Assembly (NCBI GenBank): GCA_964568145.1
Contig: CAZMOZ010000010.1
Location: 62,001 to 126,000, forward strand
Direction: 5' to 3'
Origin: DSVZ01 sp964568145
GTDB lineage: Bacteria > Verrucomicrobiota > Verrucomicrobiia > Limisphaerales > J093
DNA: 64,000 nt
Both the position numbers and the translations under genes were made by a program. How positions within the stretch are numbered: position 1 is the first letter of the stretch; each line of letters opens with the position of its first letter. Shown piece by piece: positions 27,261 to 36,233 of this stretch. The notes below the pieces were generated by a model that worked only from the letters and a program-made list of their open reading frames with translations, searched no databases and was not told where the DNA came from.

Positions 27261-28142
27261 ATGCAAATCGAGAGCTTGAAGGTGTTTTGCGACCTCACGG
27301 AAACGGAGAGTTTCACCAAGGCGGCCCAGATCAATCACATCACCCAGTCGGCGGTGAGCCAGCAGATCAGTTCGCTGGAACGGCAGTTCAAGGCGCTGCT
27401 GATCGAGCGCAGCAAGAAGAAGTTCCGGCTCACCCGCGAGGGCGAGTTGCTCTACCAGGCCAGCAAGGAAATCGTGCAGATTTACGAGCGGCTGCACAGC
27501 CAGCTTCAGGAGCTCAAGGACATCATCTCGGGCACGGTGCGCGTGGCCACGATTTACAGCATCGGGCTGCACGATCTGCCGCCGTACATCAAGCGCTACC
27601 TCAAGAACTACCCCACGGTGAACGTGCACGTCGAATACCGCCGGGCCAACCAGGTGTACGAGGACGTGCTGGGAAACGTCGTGGACCTCGGGCTGGTGGC
27701 GTATCCCACCCGCGACGCCAAGCTGGAGATCATCCCGCTGCGCCGCGAGCCGATGGTTTTGATCTGCCACCCGAACCACCCCCTGGCCAAGAACAAGAGC
27801 GTGAAGATGAGCGCGCTCAACGGCCAGAAGTTCGTCGCCTTCGAGTCGGACATCCCCACCCGCAAGGCGCTGGACAAGATCTTCCGCGAGTACGGCGTCC
27901 ACGTGGTGACGGTGATGGAGTTCGACAACGTGGAGACCGTCAAACGCGCCGTCGAGATTGACGCCGGCATTTCCATCGTGCCCAAGACCTGCGTCCAGGA
28001 GGAAGTTGCGGACGGCACGCTGGTGGCCGTGGAAATCAGCGACGCCGACCTGTCGCGTCCCCTGGCGGCCCTGCACAAGAAAAACAAGGTGCTTTCCACG
28101 GCCATGAAGCAGTTCGTGGCCATGTTGAAGGAACCGCTCTGA
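27261..28142 (+). CDS. LysR-family transcriptional regulator
   Basis: 293 residues starting at ATG 27261 (MQIESLKVFCDLTETESFTK). The winged HTH occupies ~1-60 with the recognition-helix region AAQINHITQSAVSQQISSLE. The effector domain runs ~90-290 with the usual two lobes, for example GTVRVATIYSIGLHDLPPYI and GISIVPKTCVQEEVADGTL. The first part resembles the CysB/CbbR branch, but the inducer is not deducible. LysR proteins often control the divergent neighbour, here the secreted beta-propeller gene, or act alone; the sequence does not decide this. A longer open frame upstream has no LysR similarity. Confidence 0.94.
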   Translation: MQIESLKVFCDLTETESFTKAAQINHITQSAVSQQISSLERQFKALLIERSKKKFRLTREGELLYQASKEIVQIYERLHSQLQELKDIISGTVRVATIYSIGLHDLPPYIKRYLKNYPTVNVHVEYRRANQVYEDVLGNVVDLGLVAYPTRDAKLEIIPLRREPMVLICHPNHPLAKNKSVKMSALNGQKFVAFESDIPTRKALDKIFREYGVHVVTVMEFDNVETVKRAVEIDAGISIVPKTCVQEEVADGTLVAVEISDADLSRPLAALHKKNKVLSTAMKQFVAMLKEPL

Positions 28143-28265
28143 GATTGAGGGCGGCCGGCCGGACGCCAGCCGCTGGCGGCACAGATTTCCGCCGACGCCT
28201 TGCATTGACGCGGGGTGCGCCTTTTCCGTTTGCGCGACCGCCGGGCTTCGCGCACAAGTACGCAC

Positions 28266-29468
28266 ATGCGCGCCCGCTGGCTGGTGATCTGGCTGACTGT
28301 TTCCGCGGTTCTGAACGTGTGCCTGCTGGTGGGCTGGCTGCAGGCGCTCAAACCCAAGCCTCCGGCACAACGCGTCATCGCCCGGCGGCCGGTGGTCACC
28401 AACATCCTGCGCCCCATCCGGACCAACGTCGTCTTCGCCCCCCGGCTGTTGACCTGGCGGGACATCGAATCGGAGGATTACCCCACCTACGTCCGCAACC
28501 TCCGCGCCTTCGGCTGCCCGGAACCCACCGTGCAGGACATCATCGTGGCGGACGTGAACGAGCTTTTCGCCGCGCGCCTCGCCGCCGAGGTGCCCAATCC
28601 CCGGCGCGAATGGTGGCGCTCGGAGCCGAGTCCGGAACTGGTGCGGGAAGCGGAGGAGCGACGGGTCGCGCTCGAAGCCGAGCGGCGCGAATTGCTCACC
28701 AACTTGCTCGGGGCGGATTGGGAGGCGCGCCACGGCAACTCCCTGCCCGAGCCGGACGCCAATCCCCTGGATGGCGAGTTGCTGGGCGCGATCCCGCCGG
28801 ACACCCGTCGCCAGGTGCGCGAGATTGAGCGGCGGCACGCCCGCAAGCTCGAAGCCTTGCGGCTCGCCGCCCGGGAACAGGACGGCGCGCCTTCACCCGC
28901 CGAGCTGGCCCGTCTCGAACGGGAAACCCGCGCCGAGCTGGCCGTGGTGCTCACGCCCGAGCAGTTGGAGGAATACCAGTTGCGCTACTCCGCCAGCGCC
29001 GACCGCCTGCGCGGCCAACTGCGCGGCTTCGAGGCCACGCCCGATGAGTTTCGCGCGCTGTTTCGCGCCCAGGAACAGCTTGCCGCCCGGCTGGAGGACC
29101 AGTCCGCGGCCCTGGACGATGCCGAGGTCAAACGCCTGGCCGTCCTGGCCCGCGAGCACGAGGCTGCGCTGGAGCGCGCGCTCGGCCCGGCGCGTTACGC
29201 GCATTACCGGTTGTTGCAGGATCCGCTGTTCCAGCAGACCAAGACCTTGGCCGAGCGGGTTGGGGTGGAGCCGGACAAGCTCATCCCGCTGTACCGGGTG
29301 AACCAGCTTGTCACCGAGGAGCGCCAGCGGGTCCTGAGTGACACCACGCTCACCCCGGAGGACCGCTCGCGCGAACTGGCCGAGTTGTACACCGAGCACC
29401 TGAACAGCCTGCGCCAGCTTGTCGGCGAGGAAGCCTTCCTGCGCCTGCAGGCCGAAGGGCTGCCTTGA
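28266..29468 (+). CDS. Membrane-anchored helical protein, unknown
   Basis: 400 residues from ATG 28266. One N-terminal TM helix (WLVIWLTVSAVLNVCLLVGW) is followed by a Pro-rich linker and a long, strongly charged helical region with many ERR, RELAELY and AREHEAALERAL patterns. LTPEQLEEYQLRYS and DPLFQQTKTLAERVGVEP recur in uncharacterised proteins of Verrucomicrobiota as far as I can recall. It looks like a type II membrane protein with a large periplasmic coiled-coil domain. It lies 123 nt after the LysR gene on the same strand. Function unknown. Confidence 0.8.
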   Translation: MRARWLVIWLTVSAVLNVCLLVGWLQALKPKPPAQRVIARRPVVTNILRPIRTNVVFAPRLLTWRDIESEDYPTYVRNLRAFGCPEPTVQDIIVADVNELFAARLAAEVPNPRREWWRSEPSPELVREAEERRVALEAERRELLTNLLGADWEARHGNSLPEPDANPLDGELLGAIPPDTRRQVREIERRHARKLEALRLAAREQDGAPSPAELARLERETRAELAVVLTPEQLEEYQLRYSASADRLRGQLRGFEATPDEFRALFRAQEQLAARLEDQSAALDDAEVKRLAVLAREHEAALERALGPARYAHYRLLQDPLFQQTKTLAERVGVEPDKLIPLYRVNQLVTEERQRVLSDTTLTPEDRSRELAELYTEHLNSLRQLVGEEAFLRLQAEGLP

Positions 29469-29557
29469 ACCCGAAAGCTGAAGTTGGCCGTGGCGCGATG
29501 CTCCCGCCCGCCCGACTTCGCTGCTGCTGGCGTATCTTTGCGGCCATTTCCTGCCGC

Positions 29558-30445
29558 TCATCCACCGGCGGCTGAGCGGCGTGCCCGCCACAAGCCTTCC
29601 GCCGAATACAACGCCAGCGCCGTCCAGATCAGGCTGAAGCCCAGCGCCCGCGTCCGCCCAAACGGCTCGCCGTACACGAGCACGCCGATCAGCAACTGGC
29701 AGCTCGGCGCCAGGTACTGCAACAGGCCGAGCGTGGTGAGACTGACTTTCCGCGCCGCGGCCGCAAACAGCAGCAGCGGCAGCGCGGTCACCACGCCCGT
29801 GAACGCGAGCAGCAGCGTCACGCGCGGCCCGGCATGTCCAAACGCCGCCTGCCCGCGCGACTCGTTCCAGAGCAGGAACGCCAGCGCCGGCAGCCACAGC
29901 AACGCGGTTTCCAACGTCAGGCCCTGCAGGGCGGGCAGTGGCGCGGTCTTTTTCAGCAACCCGTAGAGCGCGAAACTGCCCGCCAGCAGCAACGCCACCC
30001 ACGGCAACGCCCCGTGCTGCCAGGTGAGATACGCCACGCCCGCGGCCGCCAGCGCCACGCACAGGCCTTGCAGCCGGCGCAGCCGTTCCCGGAGGAACAC
30101 CACCGCCAGCGCCACGCTGACCAGCGGATTGATGAAGTAGCCCAGGCTCGTTTCCACGATCCGTCCGGCGTTGACCGCCCAGATGTAGGTCAGCCAGTTT
30201 ACCGACAGCAGCGCGGCCGCCAGCCCGTAAAGGCGGATTGTCCGCCGCGACCACGCCGCGCGCAGCGAAGACCAGGCCGACCGCAAGGCCACCAGCCCGG
30301 CCAGGAACACAAACGACCAGACGATGCGATGCGCGAGGATTTCCGGGGCCGGGACCGACCGCACCGCCTTCCAATAGACCGGCAGGACGCCCCACATTGC
30401 GTAGGCGCCCACGGCGAGCCAGACGCCCTGCCGCGTTGACGACAT
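29558..30445 (-). CDS. rarD: RarD protein, EamA/DMT transporter family
   Basis: A 295-residue integral membrane protein with about ten TM helices in two EamA halves. The N-terminus (AYAMWGVLPVYWKAVRSVP, then EILAHRIVWSF) and the middle WLTYIWAVNAGRIVETSLGY with INPLVSVALAVVFLRERL are the typical RarD signatures. Homologues are annotated as chloramphenicol-sensitivity proteins, but the transported substrate is not established. The gene converges with the membrane-anchored helical protein, leaving an 89-nt gap. Confidence 0.92.
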   Translation of the reverse strand: MSSTRQGVWLAVGAYAMWGVLPVYWKAVRSVPAPEILAHRIVWSFVFLAGLVALRSAWSSLRAAWSRRTIRLYGLAAALLSVNWLTYIWAVNAGRIVETSLGYFINPLVSVALAVVFLRERLRRLQGLCVALAAAGVAYLTWQHGALPWVALLLAGSFALYGLLKKTAPLPALQGLTLETALLWLPALAFLLWNESRGQAAFGHAGPRVTLLLAFTGVVTALPLLLFAAAARKVSLTTLGLLQYLAPSCQLLIGVLVYGEPFGRTRALGFSLIWTALALYSAEGLWRARRSAAGG

Positions 30446-30896
30446 GCGCCGGAGGCTGGCGGCTGCGGCCTCACCGGCAAGTCATTTCAAGCCGACAACC
30501 GAGGTTGTCCCAGCGCGGATTCCCATCCGGCTCAACATCGGTTTTTCGGTTCAAGTCCCATCCGCGCCCCAGCTACAAATCGTCTCGCCGCGGCCGGAGC
30601 GGTGCGACCGGACTGAGGAGCGCACCCGCTCGGGTGCCCTGGCGGGCACCCCGCCCGTCACCTCCGGCGCGGCGGGGTTGGGGGCACCGCCCGGTGCGAT
30701 TTGAGCGTGGCGAGCCGGCCGGCGAGGGCGCCGGCCGGAACACGCGCGGGCGCGTGAATTCTCCTTCCTTGACTGAGTTCGTCCCGGTTTAGTGTCGCGC
30801 GAGTGCGGCATCCACCCGACGCAACTCCCGGCCTGTAGCGTCGGCCGCCGCGTGCTTGCCAGACCGGACCGGCACGCGTTCACTCGGGCTGTTACC
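30446..30896. other. 451-bp gap without a gene
   Basis: This region separates the rarD start from the start of the DUF4091 gene. It is GC-rich and contains short palindromic runs such as GGCGAGGGCGCCGGCC near 30720. It must carry both promoters, but no convincing -35/-10 pair is visible. No coding signal was found. Confidence 0.5.
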
Positions 30897-33800
30897 ATGA
30901 AAACGCTTTGCCTCGGTGTCACACTGCTGGCCGCTGGCCTTTGCAGTCATGCCCAGAACCTCCTGCCCGACCCCGGCTTTGAAGAAGGCCGGCAACAACC
31001 CGCCGGCTGGCGTCTGGCCGACGGGGCAGGGGAGTGGGCCAGATCGGAGGCCGCTGGCGCAAGCCGTGTTCTGCGCGCCCGCGGCAACGGCCAGGACCAA
31101 AGCGTCTGGCGCACCGAGGCACTGCGTCTCAAGCCCGGCGGGCTGTACGCGCTGCGGTTTCGGGGCCGGCGTCTGCCCGACGCGAGCGGCGGCACGGCGC
31201 TCGCTGGCACGAGCCGCGTGAATCGCGATTTCCCGCTCGACGCCGAGTGGCGCGAATACCGCTTCGTCTTCCGCCAGCCGGACGACGTGAAGGACGACTT
31301 CATCCGCCTCGGCCAGTGGCACGTGAAGGGCGCGGTCGAGTTCGACGACGCGGAACTGCTGCCGGTGCTGGCGGGCCACCTGCTCATTGCCGGACCGGGC
31401 GGCCGCGAAACGCCGCTGGGCGAGGCGGAACAAGTCCGTCAGGGCGTGTATCGGTTCGCGCCCAGCTACGGCTGGGAAGGCGCCGCTTTCCATCGGCCGC
31501 TTTGGCGCGGCACCGCCGGCTTCAACTCGGATCGCTGGTTGTTTACTCCGGGCGGCGAACTCAGCTACCGCTTCGCGCTGCCCGGCTGCGCGCAAACCAG
31601 CGCCCAGGTCAGCGTGGCGATCAATTACCACGTCGCCGGCTCGTTGCTGGTCGAGGCCAGCCGCGACGGCGAGCAGTGGACGCGGTTGGGCGCGTTCGAC
31701 GGCCGGAACCGTGGCGGCACGTGCAAGGTCCCGGCGACGTGGCTGCCGGCGAAGGACATTTTCGTCCGGCTGCGCACGCCCGATCCAGGCACAAGCCTGC
31801 AAGTCAGCCGGTGCGAGTACGAGGCCCGGCTGGATGCAGCGGCGCTCGAGGCCGAAGGCGAGACGCGGTTCATCGAAGTCACCGGCGGCCGGGCACCGGA
31901 ACTGATCTCATGGCGGGGCTTTTCCAAACCGGAAGCGGCGGGACAAAGGCGATTCGATTTCACCGTAACGAATCCCGGATCGAAGCCGCTGCGGGTCACC
32001 GCCAGCTTGACCGGGCCGGCTGGAGTTGTCCGGACCGGCCGCACGCAGCGCTTTGCCGTCACGCCCGGCGAATCGCGCGAGTGCACGCTGGAGCTGGGCT
32101 TGAATGCCGCCGGTGAACCCACGGTGACGGCCGCGTTTCTGGACGGGGAAGATCAGGCCCTGCTAGCCGGGCGCTCGCGGCTTCGGGTCGGTTTCCTGGA
32201 GGACAGCAGCTACGGCTACCGCCTGGCCGGAAGCTCCGGGCTGGATTTGTGGTGGTGTGAAAGCGGCTGGAAAGTCGGCCGGGACCGCCCGCCGCCGGTT
32301 CGGATAAGAGGCCGGCGCGTTGACCCCGTGAAGCTCAGCGCCGCGCGCGGCGAGTTCGAGGCGGTTCAACTGGTCCTGCGCCCCGCGCAAGGCGGCACGT
32401 TGCGCGGCCTGGATTGGGGCGGGTTCCGCGGCGCTGCCGGCAACCCGGCGCCGATCAAAGCTGAAGTCACGGAAGTCGCCTACGTCCACATCACGCACCC
32501 CACGGATTCCACCGGCCAGCGCGGCTGGCATCCTGATCCTTTGCCGCCGCTGACGTTGCCGCGAGCCCTCGAACCGGGCGTCAACGTGCCGTTTTGGGTC
32601 ACGATCCACGTTCCGCGCGGCATCCAAACCGGCGACTACACGGCCGGGTTGACGCTGAAGCTGGACGTGGCCGGCCGCGAAAGGACGCTCCGCGTTCCGT
32701 TTGCCGTTTGCGTGTACGACTTCGAGCTGCCGCGCGAGACGCACCTGCGCAGCGCGCTGGGTCTGGGGACCGGCGCGATCAACCAGTACCACAAGCTTGC
32801 CAACCGAGCCGACCAGATCGCCGTGTTTGAGAAGTACCTCCAGAACTTCGCCGAGCACCGCATCAGCCCATACTCGTTCTTCGACTACGCGCCGATTGAT
32901 GTGCGCTTCGTGGGCGAGGGTGCGGACAAGCGCGCGCGCGTGGACTTCGCGGCGTTCGAAGCCGCCGCCTCGCGCTGGCTTGGTACCGGGAGCGCCGACG
33001 GCCCCGTCAGCGCCAGCCCGTTCAACACCTTCCAGCTCCCGCTGCGCGGCATGGGGGGCGGCACATTTCACAGCCGGCATCCCGGCGAACTCGAGGGCTG
33101 CCCGGAAGGCACGCCCGAACACGCGCGGCTCTTTGCCGATTACCTCGGCCAGGTGGAACGGCGCCTCCGTGAGAGAGGCTGGCTGGACAAGGCCTTCACG
33201 TACTGGTTCGACGAGCCGGACCCCAAGGATTACGAGTTCGTCGTCGCCGGCCAGCAACGCATCCGCGCCGCCGCGCCGGGCCTCAAGCGCTTGCTGACCG
33301 AGCAGCCGGAGCCGGAACTGATCGGCCACGTGGACATCTGGTGCGGGCTCACGCCGGAATGGACGCCGGAGAAAGTCCGCGCGCGGCGCGCCGCCGGCGA
33401 GGAGGTCTGGTGGTACATCTGCACCGCACCCAAGGCGCCGTACGTGACCGAGTTCATTGACCATCCCGGCACGGAACTGCGCCTCTGGCCGTGGCAATCC
33501 TGGCAGTACGGCGTCACCGGCATCCTCATCTGGGCGACGATCTACTGGCACAGCCCGGAGGCTTACCCGGATGCGCTGCAGAATCCGTGGGAAGACCCGA
33601 TGAGCTGGGTGACCAGTTACGGCACGCCCAAGGGCACGCGCTCGCCCTGGGGCAACGGCGACGGCCGCTTCCTGTACCCGCCGCGTCGCGACCCGAACAC
33701 CGCGACCGCGCCCTGCCTCGACGGCCCGATCAACTCGATCCGCTGGGAGAACCTCCGCGACGGCATGGAGGACTACGAGTACTTCTGGCTGCTGGACCAG

Positions 33801-34010
33801 GAGGTGAAACGGTTGTCGGAGATGGATGGCGAAAGGTTGAAGGGTGAAGCGGCGGGCCGGACGGAACTGCTGTCGGAGGCGAAGGCGCTGCTGGTCGTGC
33901 CGGAGCGCATTTCAAAGGACCTGACGCACTTCACAACCGATCCGCGACCGATGCTCGAACACCGCGACACGGTGGCCCGGATGATTGAGCGGTTGCGGCG
34001 GATTCGGTGA
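30897..34010 (+). CDS. Secreted DUF4091 glycoside-hydrolase-like protein
   Basis: 1037 residues from ATG 30897, with a signal peptide (MKTLCLGVTLLAAGLCSHA). The N-terminal half (~20-480) is beta-rich: two carbohydrate-binding-like sandwiches (LLPDPGFEEGRQQPAGWRL; later FHRPLWRGTAGFNSDRW). The C-terminal half is the DUF4091/GH123-like barrel with AFTYWFDEPDPKDYEF, the LWPWQSWQYGVTGILIWATI strand and NSIRWENLRDGMEDYEYFWL. GH123 enzymes use neighbouring Asp/Glu at the place of FDEP, so an exo-glycosidase role is plausible but unproven. The upstream in-frame Met at 30792 has no signal peptide. No operon partner on this strand. Confidence 0.9.
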   Translation: MKTLCLGVTLLAAGLCSHAQNLLPDPGFEEGRQQPAGWRLADGAGEWARSEAAGASRVLRARGNGQDQSVWRTEALRLKPGGLYALRFRGRRLPDASGGTALAGTSRVNRDFPLDAEWREYRFVFRQPDDVKDDFIRLGQWHVKGAVEFDDAELLPVLAGHLLIAGPGGRETPLGEAEQVRQGVYRFAPSYGWEGAAFHRPLWRGTAGFNSDRWLFTPGGELSYRFALPGCAQTSAQVSVAINYHVAGSLLVEASRDGEQWTRLGAFDGRNRGGTCKVPATWLPAKDIFVRLRTPDPGTSLQVSRCEYEARLDAAALEAEGETRFIEVTGGRAPELISWRGFSKPEAAGQRRFDFTVTNPGSKPLRVTASLTGPAGVVRTGRTQRFAVTPGESRECTLELGLNAAGEPTVTAAFLDGEDQALLAGRSRLRVGFLEDSSYGYRLAGSSGLDLWWCESGWKVGRDRPPPVRIRGRRVDPVKLSAARGEFEAVQLVLRPAQGGTLRGLDWGGFRGAAGNPAPIKAEVTEVAYVHITHPTDSTGQRGWHPDPLPPLTLPRALEPGVNVPFWVTIHVPRGIQTGDYTAGLTLKLDVAGRERTLRVPFAVCVYDFELPRETHLRSALGLGTGAINQYHKLANRADQIAVFEKYLQNFAEHRISPYSFFDYAPIDVRFVGEGADKRARVDFAAFEAAASRWLGTGSADGPVSASPFNTFQLPLRGMGGGTFHSRHPGELEGCPEGTPEHARLFADYLGQVERRLRERGWLDKAFTYWFDEPDPKDYEFVVAGQQRIRAAAPGLKRLLTEQPEPELIGHVDIWCGLTPEWTPEKVRARRAAGEEVWWYICTAPKAPYVTEFIDHPGTELRLWPWQSWQYGVTGILIWATIYWHSPEAYPDALQNPWEDPMSWVTSYGTPKGTRSPWGNGDGRFLYPPRRDPNTATAPCLDGPINSIRWENLRDGMEDYEYFWLLDQEVKRLSEMDGERLKGEAAGRTELLSEAKALLVVPERISKDLTHFTTDPRPMLEHRDTVARMIERLRRIR

Positions 34011-34199
34011 CGATCGCCTCCCACTGGGGAGCGTCTCACTTTCGTGCCGGTAGCGGGCGGCCGTAGTAGCGCAGGCGACCCCGCCTGGGGCGGTGCCGCA
34101 GGCGACACGCCCGCGGGGACCGCAGTCTGCCGATCGCAACCACGAAGGGCCTGGGCTCCGCCGTGCCCCGCGGTTTGGGTTCTTGGTTCCTTGTTCTTG

Positions 34200-34945
34200 G
34201 CCGGAACGATTCCGTTGAGCACGCAAGATTGAAGCGGTTTTGGGGTTCATGCTTTGAGCGAGGCAACTGCATGGCCGTTGGGCGGCGCGGTGAGTTTGCC
34301 CAGCATTTCCCGCCACCAGTTTCGGTGGGCTTCGCCGCGCACCGCCAGTTTGAGCGTGGGTTGGCCGCCCGCCCGGCTCCACCCCGCCGCCCGCCCAAAG
34401 AGCCGTCAGCGCAGCGTGTTCAATTCGCACTGCCCCAACTGCCCCAGCCGCCGTTGCAAGAGCGCGCACAGGTTGTAAGCCGCAATGGCCAGATGAGGCA
34501 GCGCCTCGGTGCCCCAGAAGCTCTGCACGCACAGCCGCTTGATCCCAAACTGTTCCCCCCACTCCTTGATCCGGTTCTCCAGGTCCGCCCGCCCCTGGTA
34601 GCGTCGCCACACCCCCAGGGCCTCCACACGGGCGGGCAGGTTGGTGGCCAGGGCTTGAAAGCGGTAGCCCGCCAGTTCCAGCAAGGTCTTGCCCCCGGCC
34701 TGCGGGCGCTCGGCCACCCGCGGCCGGATCACGATCAACCGGCGGCCCGGGCGTGCCAGCGGACCAACGTCTGACCGGTGCGCTGGGTGAACACGCCGAG
34801 GCGGAGGGACGGGGCGGCGTCTTGGGTGTCCATGACGAGGCGCACCGTCTGGTGCGCCTGCGGTCGAGGCTCCCGAGCTTGTTTTGGTTTCATCCCCCCA
34901 AGCCCGCCAGACGGTGCTTATCCTTTCAAACTGAATCGTTCCGGC
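34200..34945 (-). mobile_element. Internally deleted IS1380-type element with terminal inverted repeats
   Basis: Two perfect 13-bp inverted ends, GCCGGAACGATTC at 34200-34212 and its complement at 34933-34945, with further partial matching inward (GTT). They enclose 746 bp, under half of a full IS1380 (about 1.6-1.7 kb), with a C-terminal transposase remnant on the reverse strand. The flanks CTTGG (left) and CTTAG (right) may be an imperfect target duplication if the ends begin at CCGG. The element cannot transpose by itself. Confidence 0.75.
34406..34738 (-). pseudogene. IS1380-family transposase, C-terminal remnant
   Basis: About 110 codons of a DDE transposase end. The stretch GRADLENRIKEWGEQFGIKR, with the last catalytic Glu region, and FWGTEALPHLAIAAYNL are typical of the IS1380 C-terminus. 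An upstream block in another frame (VRLVMDTQDAAPSLRLGVF, about 34745-34893) is interrupted by a stop and shift. The N-terminal two thirds are absent. Confidence 0.75.
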
Positions 34946-35067
34946 TTAGTCGAGCCCTGCTATTTCGGTTCGGGGTTCGTGGAAGGCGGATGCCCGATAC
35001 CGGATGCCGGATGCCAGTCTTCGACTTTCGACCTTCGGATTTCGGATCTCGGCTTTCATCTCGCCCC

Positions 35068-35592
35068 TCACCCCTTCGCTTCTCGCGCCAGCAGCCAGAG
35101 CAGGTCCGCCAGGCGATTCAGGTAAACCATGATCTCCGGGTTGCGAAGCTCGCCGCGTTGGGCGAGTTCGCTCACCTGGCGCTCGGCGCGGCGACACACC
35201 ACGCGCGCCCAATCCAGCGCCGCCGCGAGCGGACTGTCGCCGGGCATGGCCCAGCCGCGGGGCAACACCAGCCGGCCTTCGATCTCCGCGATCAGCCGAT
35301 CCAGCCGGGCGGTTTGTTCCGGTGAAACGCGCTGGAAGCCGTCGGCGACGTAACGCGGCAGGTCTTCCACCGCCGTGGCCAGTTCGCCCATGAGGAGCAC
35401 CAGGTCGTGTTGGAGGTCCAGCAGCGCGGCGCCCAGCCCCTTGGCCGGGGCGAGCGCGCGGGCGAGGCCCAGCGCGGCGTTGAGTTCGTCCACGCCGCCG
35501 CAGGCTTCCACGCGGGGATGGTGTTTGGGGACGCGGCGGTTGTACAGCAGGCCGGTCGTGCCGTCGTCGCCGCTGCGGGTGGCAATGCTCAT
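35068..35592 (-). CDS. Cob(I)alamin adenosyltransferase, PduO type
   Basis: 174 residues from the ATG at 35592, matching the normal PduO-type length. It transfers the 5'-deoxyadenosyl group of ATP to cob(I)alamin to form coenzyme B12. The ATP-binding N-terminus is present as ATRSGDDGTTGLLYNRRVPK, with the conserved VEACGGVDELNAALGLAR, and the C-terminal motifs include LPRGWAMPG (normally LPGG), ARVVCRRAERQ and YLNRLADLLWLLAR. No other cobalamin gene is in the window. Confidence 0.94.
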   Translation of the reverse strand: MSIATRSGDDGTTGLLYNRRVPKHHPRVEACGGVDELNAALGLARALAPAKGLGAALLDLQHDLVLLMGELATAVEDLPRYVADGFQRVSPEQTARLDRLIAEIEGRLVLPRGWAMPGDSPLAAALDWARVVCRRAERQVSELAQRGELRNPEIMVYLNRLADLLWLLAREAKG

Positions 35593-35672
35593 GCGGGTAC
35601 GGGTTTGAAGCGCCGGGCAGGGTAGCGCGGGAACAGCCGCGCGCCAAGGCGCACCCAGCGGAAAGGCCTGTT

Positions 35673-35687
35673 GCGGCAGGATGCCGC
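35673..35687. repeat. Palindromic repeat C, copy 1
   Basis: GCGGCAGGATGCCGC, a 6-bp stem with a 3-base loop. An identical 15-mer occurs at 37866-37880. Confidence 0.75.
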
Positions 35688-35782
35688 CTTCAACGGCCGC
35701 CAGGTATGGCCGCCACCGCCCTGGCAACCATAAGCCAGTTGACGGTCCACGCCGGCGCCCTATCGTGCCGCCCGCGCCGCCT

Positions 35783-36034
35783 ATGAATGCCAAGCTGCTG
35801 CTCAAGACCGTTTTCCTGATCGTGATGCTGCTGTTGCTCGTCCTCATCGGCCTGCACAACAAGCAGACGGTGGGCTTTGTCCTGCCGCCACTCCTCACCC
35901 AGCCCGTCCAACTGCCCGCCGCGCTGATGTACTTCGTGTTCTTCGCCGTCGGGTTGCTCACGGGCACCGTGCTCACCGCCGGCGGTGGACGCAAAGGTGG
36001 CGGCGGCGCGAAGTCCGGCAAAAGCGACCGCTGA
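35783..36034 (+). CDS. LapA/DUF1049-like small membrane protein
   Basis: 83 residues with two TM helices (LLLKTVFLIVMLLLLVLIGL and PAALMYFVFFAVGLLTGTVL) separated by HNKQTVGFVLPP, then a Gly/Lys-rich basic tail. The layout with NKQ and VxFxLPP between the helices fits LapA-domain proteins, which in other bacteria help place LPS assembly factors. Start at ATG 35783. It stands between the convergently placed adenosyltransferase and sulfatase genes and has no evident operon partner. Confidence 0.8.
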   Translation: MNAKLLLKTVFLIVMLLLLVLIGLHNKQTVGFVLPPLLTQPVQLPAALMYFVFFAVGLLTGTVLTAGGGRKGGGGAKSGKSDR

Positions 36035-36233
36035 ACCGGGACGATTCAGCCGGTCAGCGACAACTGGGAACCACGCCCGCCTCGGGCGTTGCGGGAGGCG
36101 CCCCTGCCTCCAGCCGCTCAGCAAACAAACCGCTGGGAAAGACCGATCAGGTTGAGCCGTCCGCGGTTCTCCGCAAGGCAAGGAAAACGGCACGCGCGGC
36201 GTGTGCGCTCCCATCTCCAATCCAGTTCCGGCC

